Shown one piece after another: positions 45,895 through 57,479 of a DNA stretch of 64,000 nucleotides. The stretch lies in NCBI GenBank assembly GCA_016648135.1, contig JADDOH010004214.1, forward strand, positions 35,231 through 99,230, given 5' to 3'. How positions within the stretch are numbered: position 1 is the first letter of the stretch; every line of letters starts with the position of its first letter. The translations under genes were made by a program, and so were the position numbers. The notes under the pieces are model-generated. The model was given only the letters and a program-made list of their open reading frames with translations, was not told where the DNA came from and ran no database searches. The DNA is from Agrypnia vestita. Taxonomy: Eukaryota; Arthropoda; Insecta; Trichoptera; Phryganeidae.

Positions 45895-46671
45895 TAAATA
45901 GAATGACCTATACCGGAAGTTTCCGTTAGAAATTAAACCATTATTGTTATTTTCTCAATCACAATATCGAGGTTTTGGAATATGAAACGCAAAGAAAAAC
46001 TATACTCTATAATAGTTACTGCACCCTTCTGGCATTACGATACCAAACTTCACATCCACACTGTACAATGAATCATTCACTTCACCGAAATAAAACTCTT
46101 TAATACCGTAGCATGTCTCACGGTACAAGGGATAGATAAACGATATGAACGCCTGTATTCGTAATTCTAAAATTCGCTCCATGGTTCGTTTATTTCTTCA
46201 CAAAATCTCTCGATCGCAAAAGCGATCAGTAGTTAAATGAAAAAAGCCGAAACCTCCACGTTTATTACTGGACATTAACATTTTTGGGGAATTAGGTATT
46301 GTATTTCGCCCGCCTCGCGCTACTGTAAAATCTATAAAGAGGTTAATAGTACAGACTTCTGTAATAAGGGTTGTGATCTCTTGATCTTAAAGTTCATAGC
46401 TGTGTTTTAACATGTCTTCAGCCATTCGAGTCGATGACTTGGGATGTGTTATCCGTGATTATTTTAATTATTTTTTGATAGAATTTAATTTAAAGGGCTT
46501 TTCTTTAAATATTGATTTGAGGTTTTGCGGGCGGATATATGTTTTTTAATGAAACAGTAAGGAGGGTAATTTTTGCTATGCCTTTTTTCCTTATGCAATG
46601 TCCAATGAAATTTATATGATAACGCAAATAAACAAATCAAATTATTACTATTGCAAGTAAGATTAAATATA
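45895..46671. other. Unassigned stretch
   Basis: No recognised gene. A 60-codon minus-strand frame at 46000-46182 is not supported by anything else. Confidence 0.35.
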
Positions 46672-47207
46672 TAGGGTTATTTGTAAAACATTAATAACCT
46701 CGCAGGACTGTACTCCTGCCTTGATTATGAGTCGAAAATATTCAAGCTATTATGACCTAATGTCAATAGTTAAGGAGATATGCGACATCAAAGTTTGCAT
46801 TTTTTTTCAATATTTCTGACTTATTTTTTGTAAAACGTTGGACTATCATTACAGTAACTCATGTCGATTACGAAAAATTCATTCGTTTCAATACAGGTTA
46901 AATAAAATGACAAAAACCTTGAAAAATTTCCAATTGGAATGTTTTCCAATTGGAATTCGAAGGTTTATATTTTTCATTTGACTTGTGTTAAAGGGAATGA
47001 ATTTTTAATACTCAATATGAGTTACTATGATGATAGTCCAACGTTTTACAAAAAATAATTCAGAAATATTGAAAAAAAATGTAAACTTTGATGTCGCATA
47101 TCTCCTTAACTATTGATATTAGGTCATAATAGCTTGAACATTTTCGACTCATAATCAAGGCAGGAACATAGTCCTGCGAGGTTATTAATGTTTTCCAAAT
47201 AACCCTG
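46672..47207. mobile_element. 536-bp palindromic Tc1/mariner-like element, copy A
   Basis: Left and right halves are inverse copies over about 250 bp each, flanked by TA. The ends read TAGGGTTATTTG and, in reverse, CAGGGTTATTTG. Both halves contain agtcgaaaat-type and atgcgacatcaaagttt blocks. A small central inverted pair, CCAATTGGAA, joins them. It is non-coding. Confidence 0.85.
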
Positions 47208-47984
47208 TATAATCAGAATCCCATCATTTGTGATCATTTGTGAATCATTTTTTGATATAAAATATTCAACAAGATATTGTGGTGATCATGAACTTTGGCA
47301 AACTTTAGCCGTAAACCTTAACAGTGATTTCAACCAATCAGTCAAGGTACGAACAGTGTAACATACGCACTGTAATATTCTTGTCCACAAACGCAACTTG
47401 TACAGATTGTTCAAATTAAATTCAACAGTGAGTATTACTAAACACCCTGTAAGGTCCTGCCTAGTCCTATTAGCTTTGCTGCAGACATTTATTCACTCAC
47501 ACTTTATATATGCGACCACACACACTGAGCACAGGATTCTCCTGGTCGGGTGGGAATTCTTCCACGTCAAGGGATCTATCATCCAACGATTCGATCCAGC
47601 AACTAGCCCGCTAACACCGAGAATGCAGTCCGGATATTAGAGGCGGACTCCCTTCGCAATGTATAAACCTTATAATTATAATTTCTGATCACATGCAACC
47701 TTTTATACTTCAACTCATCTGCAGTGAGGGCGATACATGTACAAGAACGCAAACGAAACACGATACGCAATCAAGGTATCATAGCCAATGATTTTTTAAT
47801 ATTTTATATAATACTTTTCATCGTTTTACAGAAGATGAGTTAAGAATAGTAAAAAAAAATGCCAACTTTGAAGTAGTTTATCTCAATAAGTATTGATATT
47901 AAGAATATTGTTGCAACAACACTTTCGATTCATAATTTAGGCAAGAGTTCTGTAAAGTATTATGGACTAACTCAGTTACATACT
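47208..47984. other. Unassigned, with a degraded arm of the palindromic family
   Basis: 47810-47950 is a diverged single arm of the CAGGGTTATT family. The frame at 47398-47640 (80 codons) has an N-terminal hydrophobic patch but no recognised domain. Confidence 0.4.
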
Positions 47985-48110
47985 TCTTCTTCTTCCTTTT
48001 AATAGACCTATGTGGTCTGTTTATCTGAGGATAGCGTCTTCTGTGAAGTGGGTTCCCATCTATACTTCCATCTTTTGGCAGGTCTTCCATGAGGGCGGAT
48101 TCCGTGAGGC
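47985..48110 (-). pseudogene. Short LINE 3' fragment
   Basis: The minus frame reads MEDLPKDGSIDGNPLHRRRY and then PQINRPHRSIKRKKKK, followed by a poly-lysine/A-rich end. I believe this resembles a repeated insect LINE C-terminus, but only this short piece is present. Confidence 0.35.
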
Positions 48111-48129
48111 TAATTATGTAGTGATTATA

Positions 48130-48400
48130 AGAGATATAATTTATAGAATTAAACTTTGTTTACATCACTTTTTTTATTATTGAACAAATTCAACATGTTT
48201 CGAAACCCATGACTTCTTCGTCAGGATAACAAAAATAAAATCTAAAAATCGAAGTATGAAGTATATTAGTTCGATTTTTAAATTTTATTTTTGTTATGCT
48301 GACGAAGAAGCCATTGGTTTCGAAACATGTTGATTTTTTTCAATAATAAAAAAAGTGGTGTAAACAAATTTTAATTCTATAAATTATAATTATAATGTCA
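48130..48400. repeat. Inverted pair of PLE-type ends with hammerhead-like cores
   Basis: The plus copy has CTGACGA (48299), a stem AAGCC-ATT-GGTTT, GAAAC (48322-48326), ATGTTGA, and an aataaaaaaagtggtgtaaac tail to about 48370. The minus copy (48224-48197 core) mirrors it, giving a 270-bp palindrome. A third copy is at 59895-59960. Confidence 0.65.
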
Positions 48401-48525
48401 ACACAAAATAGTTTTGCTGTGATTGAAGAAGAAGATATTATAAGAGAGTCTGTTACTGTCCATTCTCTGAACATGACCCTACCAGTCCATTCTTCGCTCT
48501 CTCTACCACGCATATTTTCTAAATA

Positions 48526-49027
48526 CAGGGTTATTTGGAAAACATTAATAACCCCTCAGGACTTTATTCCTGCCTTAATTATGAGTCGAAAATGTTCAAG
48601 CTATTATGGCCAATAGTTAAGGAGATATGCGATTTTTTTTTTCAATATTTCTCACTTATTTTTTGTAAAACGTTGGACTATCTTTACAGTAACTCATATC
48701 GATAACGAAAAATTCATTCGTTTCAATACAAGTTAAACAAAATGATAAAAACCCTGAAAAAATTCCAATTGGAATTCAAAGGTTTTTATTTTTTTATTTT
48801 TCTTGTATTAAAGGGAATAAATTTTTCATATTCGTTATAAGTAACTGTAATGATAGTCCAATGTTTCACAAGAATTAGTCAGAAATATTGAAAAAAAGAT
48901 GCAAACTATGATGTCGCATATCTCCTTAACTATTGATATGAGGTCATAATAGCTTGAACATTTTCGACTCATAATCAAGGCAGGAATATAGTCCTGCGAG
49001 GTTATTAATGTTTTCCAAATAACCCTG
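48526..49027. mobile_element. 502-bp palindromic Tc1/mariner-like element, copy B
   Basis: TA-CAGGGTTATTTGGAAAAC at the left and its complement ending GTTATT..CCCTG-TA at the right (TA at 48524-48525 and 49028-49029). The halves are inverse copies of each other and match copy A closely throughout. Confidence 0.87.
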
Positions 49028-49179
49028 TATAGTTCAGGATCTCGATACCGCATTTTTTCCTGGCGCCATTTATTACTAAAATAGAAGTATTAATAGTAGA
49101 GTAGAAATAATTTTCCGTTTGTTTTTTCAACTCGGTTAAAATCTACTAATCCATGTAAAAATAACATTTATATTAAGAA

Positions 49180-49858
49180 TGTTCTTAGGTTTTCACGGCC
49201 ACTCAGAATCTTCAAGTTTGTGTTAACTGGGGTATTATGCCGTGTTGTTACGACCTTTCGGGCCGACGTTTCGGATCCCATTGCAGGGTCCATCATCAGG
49301 GCTGATGTGTTGTCTTGAATGTTGGTGTTGTGGTTAAGTATCGGCTTGTAATTTGATGAATGATGGTGTCACCGACTGTGCTTTACAGCGTTGTAAAAAA
49401 GCTAAGTTGCTTAGAAGCTTTTCTTTTTTACTCCTTAAGCTCTCCAGCCGGCGTGTAGATAAATAAACGAATGGGATCCGAAACGTCGGCCCGAAAGGTC
49501 GTAACAACACGGCATAATACCCCAGTTAACACAAACTTGAAGATTCTGAGTGGCCGTGAAAACCTAAGAACATTCTTAACCAACCTCTATGGGGAGGAAG
49601 TTTATTTATCTACACGCCGGCTGGAGAGCTTAAGGAGTAAAAAAGAAAAGCTTCTAAGCAACTTAGCTTTTTTACAACGCTGTAAAGCACAGTCGGTGAC
49701 ACCATCATTCATCAAATTACAAGCCGATACTTAACCACAACACCAACATTCAAGACAACACATCAGCCCTGATGATGGACCCTGCAATGGGATCCGAAAC
49801 GTCGGCCCGAAAGGTCGTAACAACACGGCATAATACCCCAGTTAACACAAACTAGAAC
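49180..49858. mobile_element. Penelope-like element ends in inverted and direct array, with N-terminal coding piece
   Basis: The minus part (about 49470-49180) holds a full core: CTGATGA (49299-49293) to GAAAC (49272-49268). The plus part starts at 49471 with GGGATCCGAAAC and encodes ILSGRENLRTFLTNLYGEE, then RRLESLRSKKEKLLSNLAFL-QRC, the PLE N-terminal region. A second complete core follows at 49769-49800. The two full cores are identical. The structure matches PLE copies with several terminal repeats in mixed orientation. Confidence 0.78.
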
Positions 49859-49859
49859 A

Positions 49860-50559
49860 TTTATATTATTACTGTTTACGACATCGCTACTTTGCAAATT
49901 TGAATATGTTATCACAACAAAAAAATTTAATTAATATTTTTTTTACCTCTGCGGGCGGCAGAATTTCAGCTCGCAGAACCAATTTCAAACCCGATTACGA
50001 AGTTCAGGTAGGCCGCGGGTATTTACAATGAAAACCTTTATGGACGTTTCGGCTTATCTCAGGTACTTTACTCGCGTATTCTTCACAGGCGGTTTAGGCG
50101 TATTTGAGCATTTTGAGTTGCCTGTTTATGATTAATATTTTTATGTTTTTGCTTTATACGAAGCTTTAAATCAACTTTACGCCTTCCTTACGAGCAACTC
50201 ATAAAACACTCTTTAAAATTTTATATAAAAATAATTCATGTAAAATAGGTATAAAGCTTTTTTATAACATAACTTTTTCTTTAAACTTTGCAGTACACAC
50301 ACAGTATTTGAATTTTTTAATTTATTTAATTTATGGTACTAATACAGTTCTTATATATAACATATCAGATTAAACATTTTATTTTAAATACTTGGTAGTC
50401 ATGTAGACCTCATCAGTGAAGAGAAGCTCTTAAGTCTGATGAGGGAGCCACAGTTCTTATTCCTTATTATAATATATAGGTACATAGTGTATACAATTTA
50501 TTTATTAATACAGTAAAAAGGTAAATTGATAATGAAAGTATAGGAGTTATTTTGAAAAA
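49860..50559. other. Unassigned AT-rich stretch
   Basis: A 9-bp inverted pair (cctcatcag and ctgatgagg) lies near 50409-50444. No gene is supported. Confidence 0.35.
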
Positions 50560-51150
50560 GCTATAGGTTTAAATGACTTATGAATTTAAGTTTTATTTTA
50601 GGAAAATTTTTTTTTTTTTATTTGCTCTGAGAGTTTACTGATGCATCGTATCTCGATAGGTAAGTTATTATAGTAATTAATGGCTTTATAAATATAGTGA
50701 TGCTGCATTTGGGTTGTTTTACATATAGGCATTATGAATTGGTTACCATTTCTCATAAGTTTGAAATATTCCTGGTTTTCTGTAAGGTTTTTTCTTTACA
50801 TATTTTTAATATGGAAACTTGCTTGAAAATATCATCTACGTTTGGTACTGGAAACAGTTTAAAGAGATCTTTTGTTGGAAATGTTGATTTTTTTTCTGTA
50901 TTACTTTAATGATAATCCTTTGTGATATTTTTACTTAGTTTATGTTTTTCTTATAACAACCTCCCCATCCGATAACACCGTATATGAGTGTAGAGTGAAC
51001 AATGGCGTAATAAACATTTTTAATATTTTTTGTACTTAAAATATTTCTTAATATAACGAATATGTAGATATATTTCCTTATTCTATTTACTAATTCAATG
51101 ATGTGTCTATTACACTTGAGGTGTTGATGTTAGTTTTCTATGAGTTAGTT
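50560..51150 (-). pseudogene. LINE RT C-terminal fragment (jockey/CR1 group)
   Basis: The minus strand shows VNRIRKYIYIFVILRNILS, then VYYAIVHSTLIYGVIGWGG, the block that follows the RT catalytic site in jockey-like elements. Further down come KISQRIIIKVIQKK and DLFKLFPVPNVDDIF after frameshifts. Confidence 0.65.
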
Positions 51151-51594
51151 ATCTACTCTCATTTCGAGAGGAGTAGTCCCTCTCATCATCAGGTATAGTT
51201 AAATAAATAACTTAAATACATAAGTTTATCAATCTATCAAAGCAGAACAGGGGGCCGCGTAGTGGGAAAAGATTTTTCGGTCACTAATGGAAACAAGCCT
51301 AGGATCGGAAAACTGTTTTGGAATGTGGTATTAATTAAGTGTTTTCTTTATATTATATATATCGAAATACTAAATAAATTAAAGAATTTAAATGAATAAT
51401 AAAGAATGACGATAAATATAATCAATCTAGCTTGTACAAAGTTTGTGTTTTTTTTTTAATAATTATATTCAATTGCAAAGTTAATTCAAAGGTATAATAT
51501 AACGCACATATAGGTATTTCTTGACAAAGGTACAGTGGTATCAAAACCAATAGGCTTTTAAAACAATCAATGCGGCTTATACAACATTTGTTAC
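51151..51594. other. Unassigned AT-rich stretch
   Basis: No recognisable feature. Confidence 0.35.
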
Positions 51595-51820
51595 TTACTC
51601 ACCATCACGCGTTTCCCCGTAGGGGTAGGCAGAGAAGATAGAGCGCCACGCTCTTCTCTCCTGACATACAACTCTCGCCTCATCCACATTCGTACATCTT
51701 CGCATGCAAGCTCGCCGGTTGTTGAGGCTTCTAACGGGACCATCTTCCAGTATCTGGTTAATCTGGTCATGCCACATCTTTCGCGGTCGCCCTCACTTTC
51801 TGGCGCCATTTACAATATTT
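51595..51820 (-). pseudogene. LINE C-terminal fragment
   Basis: The minus frame reads [40 protein letters not shown] and RRAWRSIFSAYPYGETRD, the clearest copy of the family also at 8.7 and 11.7 kb. It is cut off at the N-terminal side near 51810. Confidence 0.75.
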
Positions 51821-52252
51821 GTTAGTTTTTGTTTATTAATAATTATGTTTAATCAAATATAGTAAGTGTTCTATTTAAGTTTTAATTATATATTAAATTG
51901 TTGACCGTAAACATAATATTATACTCGTAAATAAGCGTGTAGATTAATTTATCATCCATATTAATTAAATGGATTGTTCGTTGGTTCTGGTTCAGTGGTA
52001 TCGAAACTAGTCGACGTCTAAGTAATCAACGTAATAAACATTAAAAGTTTTTTTTGTGCAATTTTTTTATATAATGCATAATTCATAAAATATTTTTAAC
52101 ATTTGCGTAATAAGATATTTGCTCCTATATCTAAACGTCAATAAGATTCAAAATCTCATATTCAAGGTGGTTTATTCCTAATATTTGATTGATTGCATTT
52201 CACTAATAAATCAACAAGGCAAATACAATGAACTTTTTGACTATTTTTATAG
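51821..52252. other. Unassigned AT-rich stretch
   Basis: Nothing supportable was found. Confidence 0.35.
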
Positions 52253-52520
52253 ATTACTACTGTAACCCGTCAAAAATGATAGCACTTTTACATGTCGGTT
52301 CCTAAGGAATAAATATTTACTTATTTTATTTAAAAAATCGAAAAAAGAAATTTAAAAAAAAATATCAACAAAAAAAAACTTTGGAGAAAACAATTTTTCG
52401 GAAAAAAAAAATTTGGAAAAAAAAAATTACTATATAAAAGTTACGCACGTTACACGAAGTTACTGGGACAGACAAACAGACAGACGGACGGATGGACGAA
52501 ATTATTATAATTGGGATTAC
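52253..52520 (+). repeat. Dispersed repeat, CTGTAACCCGTC start and GACAGACA end
   Basis: It starts like 34156, and ends with tgggacagacaaacagacag and a cggacggatggacg tail, then tataattgggatt. The start-to-tail plan, with a GACAGACA run near the end, is common to abundant arthropod short repeats. A relative is at 61197-61747. Confidence 0.6.
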
Positions 52521-53436
52521 ACAAAGTAAGGGTGTACCTTTAAGTGTGACGTCCTTTGTGTGGAAAGGTTCGGGGTAGTGGACGATTCCACGAAACAGAG
52601 AGTTAAGCTTGAATAACGATTATGGTTCTAGGAATATCTCAAACAATGGCGCAGTTTAGCAAAATTAATAGTTATGTAATATTTCAACCGGCTCTTTTGC
52701 ATAAACTTTTTAATTTCTATAAATCTCAATTTTAACACAGACAATAGAAATAGATTATAACTTTATATATATTTTTATTTCAATTTACAGTACCGTCCAG
52801 CCCAATTACTGTATCAAAACACCTCACAAACACACAAGATTGCGAAAAATACGATGTTTTGCGGTCTCACCGAGAATCGAATCCGGAAAAATTTTCCCGT
52901 CATTTTTGACGGTTCATGGCCCGTCCGAAGAGGCATCTTCAGGCGGATACGGAAACAGAAAGGTTAAGCAGTTTCTCTTTAGACATTCCGTCTTCCCGCT
53001 GTTTTGTCTGCAGTAACTTTTCATTAAAACAATTAATAAAAATTATGGCATTTCGACATTTCGCCGCAGTGCGTCAGCCCGCCACCCCGAGTCACGCAAA
53101 GTCCTCGTACTGTTGTAAAATTAATCAAATGGCCGAATATATTCGCGTTGTACCTACGTAAAATGAAATATTAAAATCCTTACCTACATGTTCATACACA
53201 GAGTGTCCCAGTCAGGCGCATAACGTAAGAAAATATTCAATTGGCTTCGAACGGTTCGAATCGTTGTGGAAAATTTTGGAAAAATCTAGAAGCCGTTAAA
53301 ACACACGAAAATATACGAGAAGATTTTAGAAAGAAAGTTCACTTCGTAAATGTTGACGGTATCGCGCTGAGGATAGTAATTGTTTGAGAGCTGGCGAATA
53401 CCATAGGAAAAAGGAAATTTTAATTTTATTTATTAT
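52521..53436. other. Unassigned, partly GC-richer stretch
   Basis: An 81-codon plus frame at 52916-53161 is unrecognised. 53285-53400 shares a diverged block (acacgaaaatat.cg.gaag) with 56695-56760. Confidence 0.35.
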
Positions 53437-54665
53437 AAACTAGATTTGTCCGCGCGTCATTAGTAACTTTTAGTCATATTTTATCAATTTATGTATTACA
53501 TTACAAACAAAATAAGATCTTAAATAACCTGCGTTATGCAGATGATACGGTACTTCTAACAAGTAACATTGAGGATCTGAAACTTCTGCTGAATCAAGAA
53601 GTGAAAACATGTGAGAAATTTGGGTTAGAACTTAAAACAAACAAAACAAAATAGGTGCTTATAAGCAAAAATAACGCAGTTGACTTGAATGACAACCTTT
53701 ATATAGCTGGAACAAAACTAGATAACGTACAAAGTATTGTATACTTGGGCTGCAACTTAAATGAAATATGGGATCCTTCGATTGAAATCAAATGCCGCAT
53801 AGAGCAAGCTCGTGCAACCTTTATCCGCATGAAAAAGTTGTTCTGTAGTCATGATCTCAACCTAGAATTACGAATTTGAAAGGTCAGATGCTACGTGTTT
53901 TCAGTATTATTCTATGGAATGGAAGCATGGAAGCTTACAGAAGAACTGATAAGTCTTGAGGCATTCGAGATGTGGATCTATAGAAGAATTCTCAAAATAA
54001 GCTGGATGGACAGAGTTACGAATGAAGATGTTATGGCTCGGATAAATAAAGAAAAATAAGTTATTAAAACAATAAAAATCCGAAAACTTCAATATCTAGG
54101 ACATGTGATGAGACATCCAGAGAAATACGAGATCTTGCATCTCATAATGCAGGGAAAGATTGCCGCAAGCCGGGGCCCTGGAAGAAGGAGGACTTCATGG
54201 CTGAAAAACTTGAGACAGTGGTTTGGCCAATCTACTGTGGAGCTGTTCCGGGCCGCAGTAAACAAAGTCCGCATAGCCAACATGATAGCCAACGTCCGGT
54301 AAACGGACAGGGCACGAGAAGAAGAAGATGTATTTACCTCAACTTAAAGATATATGTCGCGGATTTTTTTATAGAGTTTTTCGAGTTCTTCAATTTCTCT
54401 AGACAAAGTATTTGTATATCTCTTACCGTTAAGGTGTAGTTCATAAGAAACGCATTGTTCGACCATTTTTTCGTCGTTTTTAGTTGTAAAATAGGTAACC
54501 ACGAAAAGCCCTTTTATCTTAACGGAATAATATAGTCTATGTTCACCCTGAAAGTTCGTTCTAAATATTTGAAAGAATTTTTGAAATCGGATGAGTAGTT
54601 TCGGAGATTACCTCATACATCCAAACTTACAAACTTTTCCTCTGTATACATTAGTATACATAGAT
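53437..54665 (+). repeat. ACTAGA...GTATA-type repeat interrupted by an RTE LINE
   Basis: Left part (from 53437, aaactagatttgtccgcgcg) and right part (about 54540-54665, with atcggatgagtagtttcggag and attagtatacatagat) look like the two ends of one common short repeat. The RTE fragment at 53526-54330 lies between them. Confidence 0.45.
53526..54330 (+). pseudogene. RTE-type LINE, RT to C-terminus, one frame with three stops
   Basis: A single uninterrupted register from 53526 to 54302 contains the catalytic RYADDTVLL (YADD at 53535-53546). Then follow KCRIEQARATFIRMKKLF, CYVFSVLFYGMEAWKLTEE, SWMDRVTNEDVMARI, LQYLGHVMRHPEKYE and SRGPGRRRTSWLKNLRQW. Only three in-frame stops break it (53652 TAG, 53877 TGA, 54057 TAA), and no frameshift is present. 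A gaagaagaag tail follows. Everything before the YADD box is missing by 5' truncation. Same family as 22570-23220. Confidence 0.88.
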
Positions 54666-56395
54666 ATCTATTTGTTTAAATTTTATTATATGAACATTTT
54701 GCAAAACTGTATACGTAGATTATGTGAAAGAAAATATCAGAGTGTTTTTTCTTTTACATTTTAAATAAAACATTTTACATAACATTTTAAGTAATACATT
54801 ACGTTTTATATTTTATGTAATACATTATTACACACATACAAAAATACAATATTATACACATTTTTACGATAGCACTATATTAAATCTTATTTCAGAGGTA
54901 TTATTTCTGTAAAATACTTTCTATTTTCTTTTTTCCTGAATCATTTTTCAGATTGTCCTTTACTTTGTTAAATAGTTAAGGAATTATCTGCTCTTTAGTT
55001 TTATCTCTAATAAACAAGGGTTAATAGACAAGCGTACTTTGCGATAGACAAGCGCCGCGAATAAAGTATTACATAGGCCTTAAAAATATTGCTATGTATT
55101 CTCTGTATTTTTATATGGAATGTAATCATACATAGACACCATCAAAATTCCCCCAACTTTGCCATGTAAAAATGATAATGTTTATCAATAGCACTTATAT
55201 TCATCATTTGACATTTTTTTCGTAAAAAAATTTTTATTAAAGATTCGTAATTTACCAAAACACCATGTATAGAGTAAAATGAAATTTAAGGCTTTAAGTT
55301 ATGCTATCGGCCCTCCCTTAAATTGTTATCGATTCAGACAGACACCATCTGTTTCTGCGGTTTTCATCTGCCTTAGTTAGATTGAAAATTATTTTTATGA
55401 TTAATTAATTAAATATGATTTCATATTTTGGCTATTACTAAAACAATATCGGAACAGGCCTTTTTAGAAATGTGAATAATGGTCATAATATTTACTTACC
55501 GAAAATGAATAAATATATGTAAGTTTTCATATATTTATCCTAAACAAATATCAAGAGAAAATACCATTTTTCAATTATTTTATGGGTTGAATAAATTTAT
55601 CTTTTTTACAAAACCATTCGCCAAAATTATTTTCTACGTAAATTAGATTTTTCACACAAAAATATTTATCCAAAGAGAAATATTGCTACTTGGTATTCTA
55701 CTCAATGGTTTTTCATTGTAATTGAAAAAAATGCTTTCAAAGGAAAAGGGAGATATCTCACTAATAAGGTAAGAAATTTATGTAAAGAGAATCACAGAAT
55801 TTAGCTTAAAATATGAATGCTTATGCTTAGTAGCAGTGGCGTGCAATAAGTACGTGTCTTTTGAAAAAAACTTTACTAATCTGAAATATTTACAAAATAA
55901 ATCGAAATAAAAAATAGTATTTTATTATAATATACCTACTTAAGATTTGAATATATACTTAAAAATATTCGGATTAATATTTATTTAATTTTTCAAATTT
56001 ATTTAATTTCCTAATAATTCAAAATATGTGTGAACGTAAAACTGATGCTTCGATTTTACTGACTGCACGTGTCTAATTAATAGATACAAATCAATATTAA
56101 AAAATTAGAAGACATAGTTTTTTATACTTTCTTTGCATATGTTCGTAATCGATTTTTAACAATCATCTATGTAGTATCCAAATTTTAAATGTCGATCCAA
56201 ATTTATATCAGAGCGCTCAATAATCATGGAAAAGACAGTTTGGGAATGAAATTATTGTTTCCATTTCCAATCAATACTTTATTTTATGAATTTATTTCAT
56301 AATCCTATATGTGAAACTGACTTGGTTTTACTACGATAGTGTAAATTTATTTAAAGTTTGCGGAATAAATATTAAATTTTTGCGTTAGAAAATGA
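54666..56395. other. Long AT-rich stretch, nothing recognised
   Basis: No gene, repeat family member or RNA could be supported in these 1.7 kb. Confidence 0.4.
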
Positions 56396-56399
56396 CTGA

Positions 56400-56600
56400 A
56401 TGCAGTCATCCAGTGGTACCTGTGGAGTTTCAAGAGGCCGAGAGGTCGCTCTAAATCACAGGACTGACAAAATCATCACATTTTGTAGACATTGGTGGAA
56501 GCGAATAATACTGGATAAATAAAAGCAGGAAAAACATGGGGAGGCATTCATCCAGCAGTGGATAGGAAACGGCTGATATTGATGATGATAACCAATGTCA
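56400..56600 (+). pseudogene. RTE/BovB-like LINE 3' end
   Basis: The frame carries HGEAFIQQWIGNG followed by a stop and gatgatgat, the final block and tail typical of RTE-like elements in insects. Upstream the register breaks. Confidence 0.55.
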
Positions 56601-57479
56601 CGAGATGCTAGAAAAAAATAAACTGCACATAAACGAAGATTTTCCGATACTCCGATGCTAAGGAATAAATTGGAAACCTAGAAACCAGTAGAATACACGA
56701 AAATATTCGCGAAGTTACGCGAGAAAACATTTACTATATATTAAGTAGCAGCGTTGCGCTCTGCCAGTCATTGTTTGACTGAAGGTTCAGTTGATAAGCG
56801 AGCAGAGTCAGCCAGCCAATAAAAAACCGGAGTAACGACCTGTATGTGGAATATTCTCGATTGGCGTTAAGTGTTTATAACGAAGTAGTGCTTTAGTTAA
56901 GTTTGTGCCCAATGATTTTAAAAAAAAACTACTTGCCATCAGTAAATAAAAGCATTATTGATTTTCAAGTGCTTCGTTTAGATCCCATCAACTCGAACCC
57001 TTGACAATTTTAATACGAACATTAAGTGATCGGTTCGTCCCAGAAGATCTCCATTTTGTCCTATTTCAAAACTCAAGAGTGCTTAAAAAAAGTATGAATT
57101 TTGATACGACATGTATTCTGTGTATCTCTATTTTTTGGAAATTTAAATTATCAAAGGTTTTAAATCAGGGTTCAGTCGCCATCAAGGTAGGTGGGTAGGT
57201 ACCCTTATCGGAGAACGGAAGGTGTGCCTGCGTGTGTGTATGTAGAATGAATGATGTTGTCCGCTCATACGTGATACATATCATGTTATGCCTCAGTGAA
57301 TTTAAAACGAACACACATCGAGACCTTGGAACAGCAAGGTGCCATGTGACATTTTTAAAACATTTTTTAAAAAAAAAAATTCTGTCAAAAATATTATCTT
57401 TGAAACTGTCTTTAGTCATTTCTAATCATTTAGTAGTTCAGTAGTAGGCGTGCGTGATGACTCTTAGCTTTCTATATAC
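56601..57479. other. Unassigned stretch
   Basis: Contains a diverged copy of a block seen at 53285-53400. No gene could be supported. Confidence 0.35.

Noticed and set aside
50409..50450. Another hammerhead core (CTGATGAGG)
   Set aside because: No GAAAC box follows at a suitable distance; only a short inverted pair is present.
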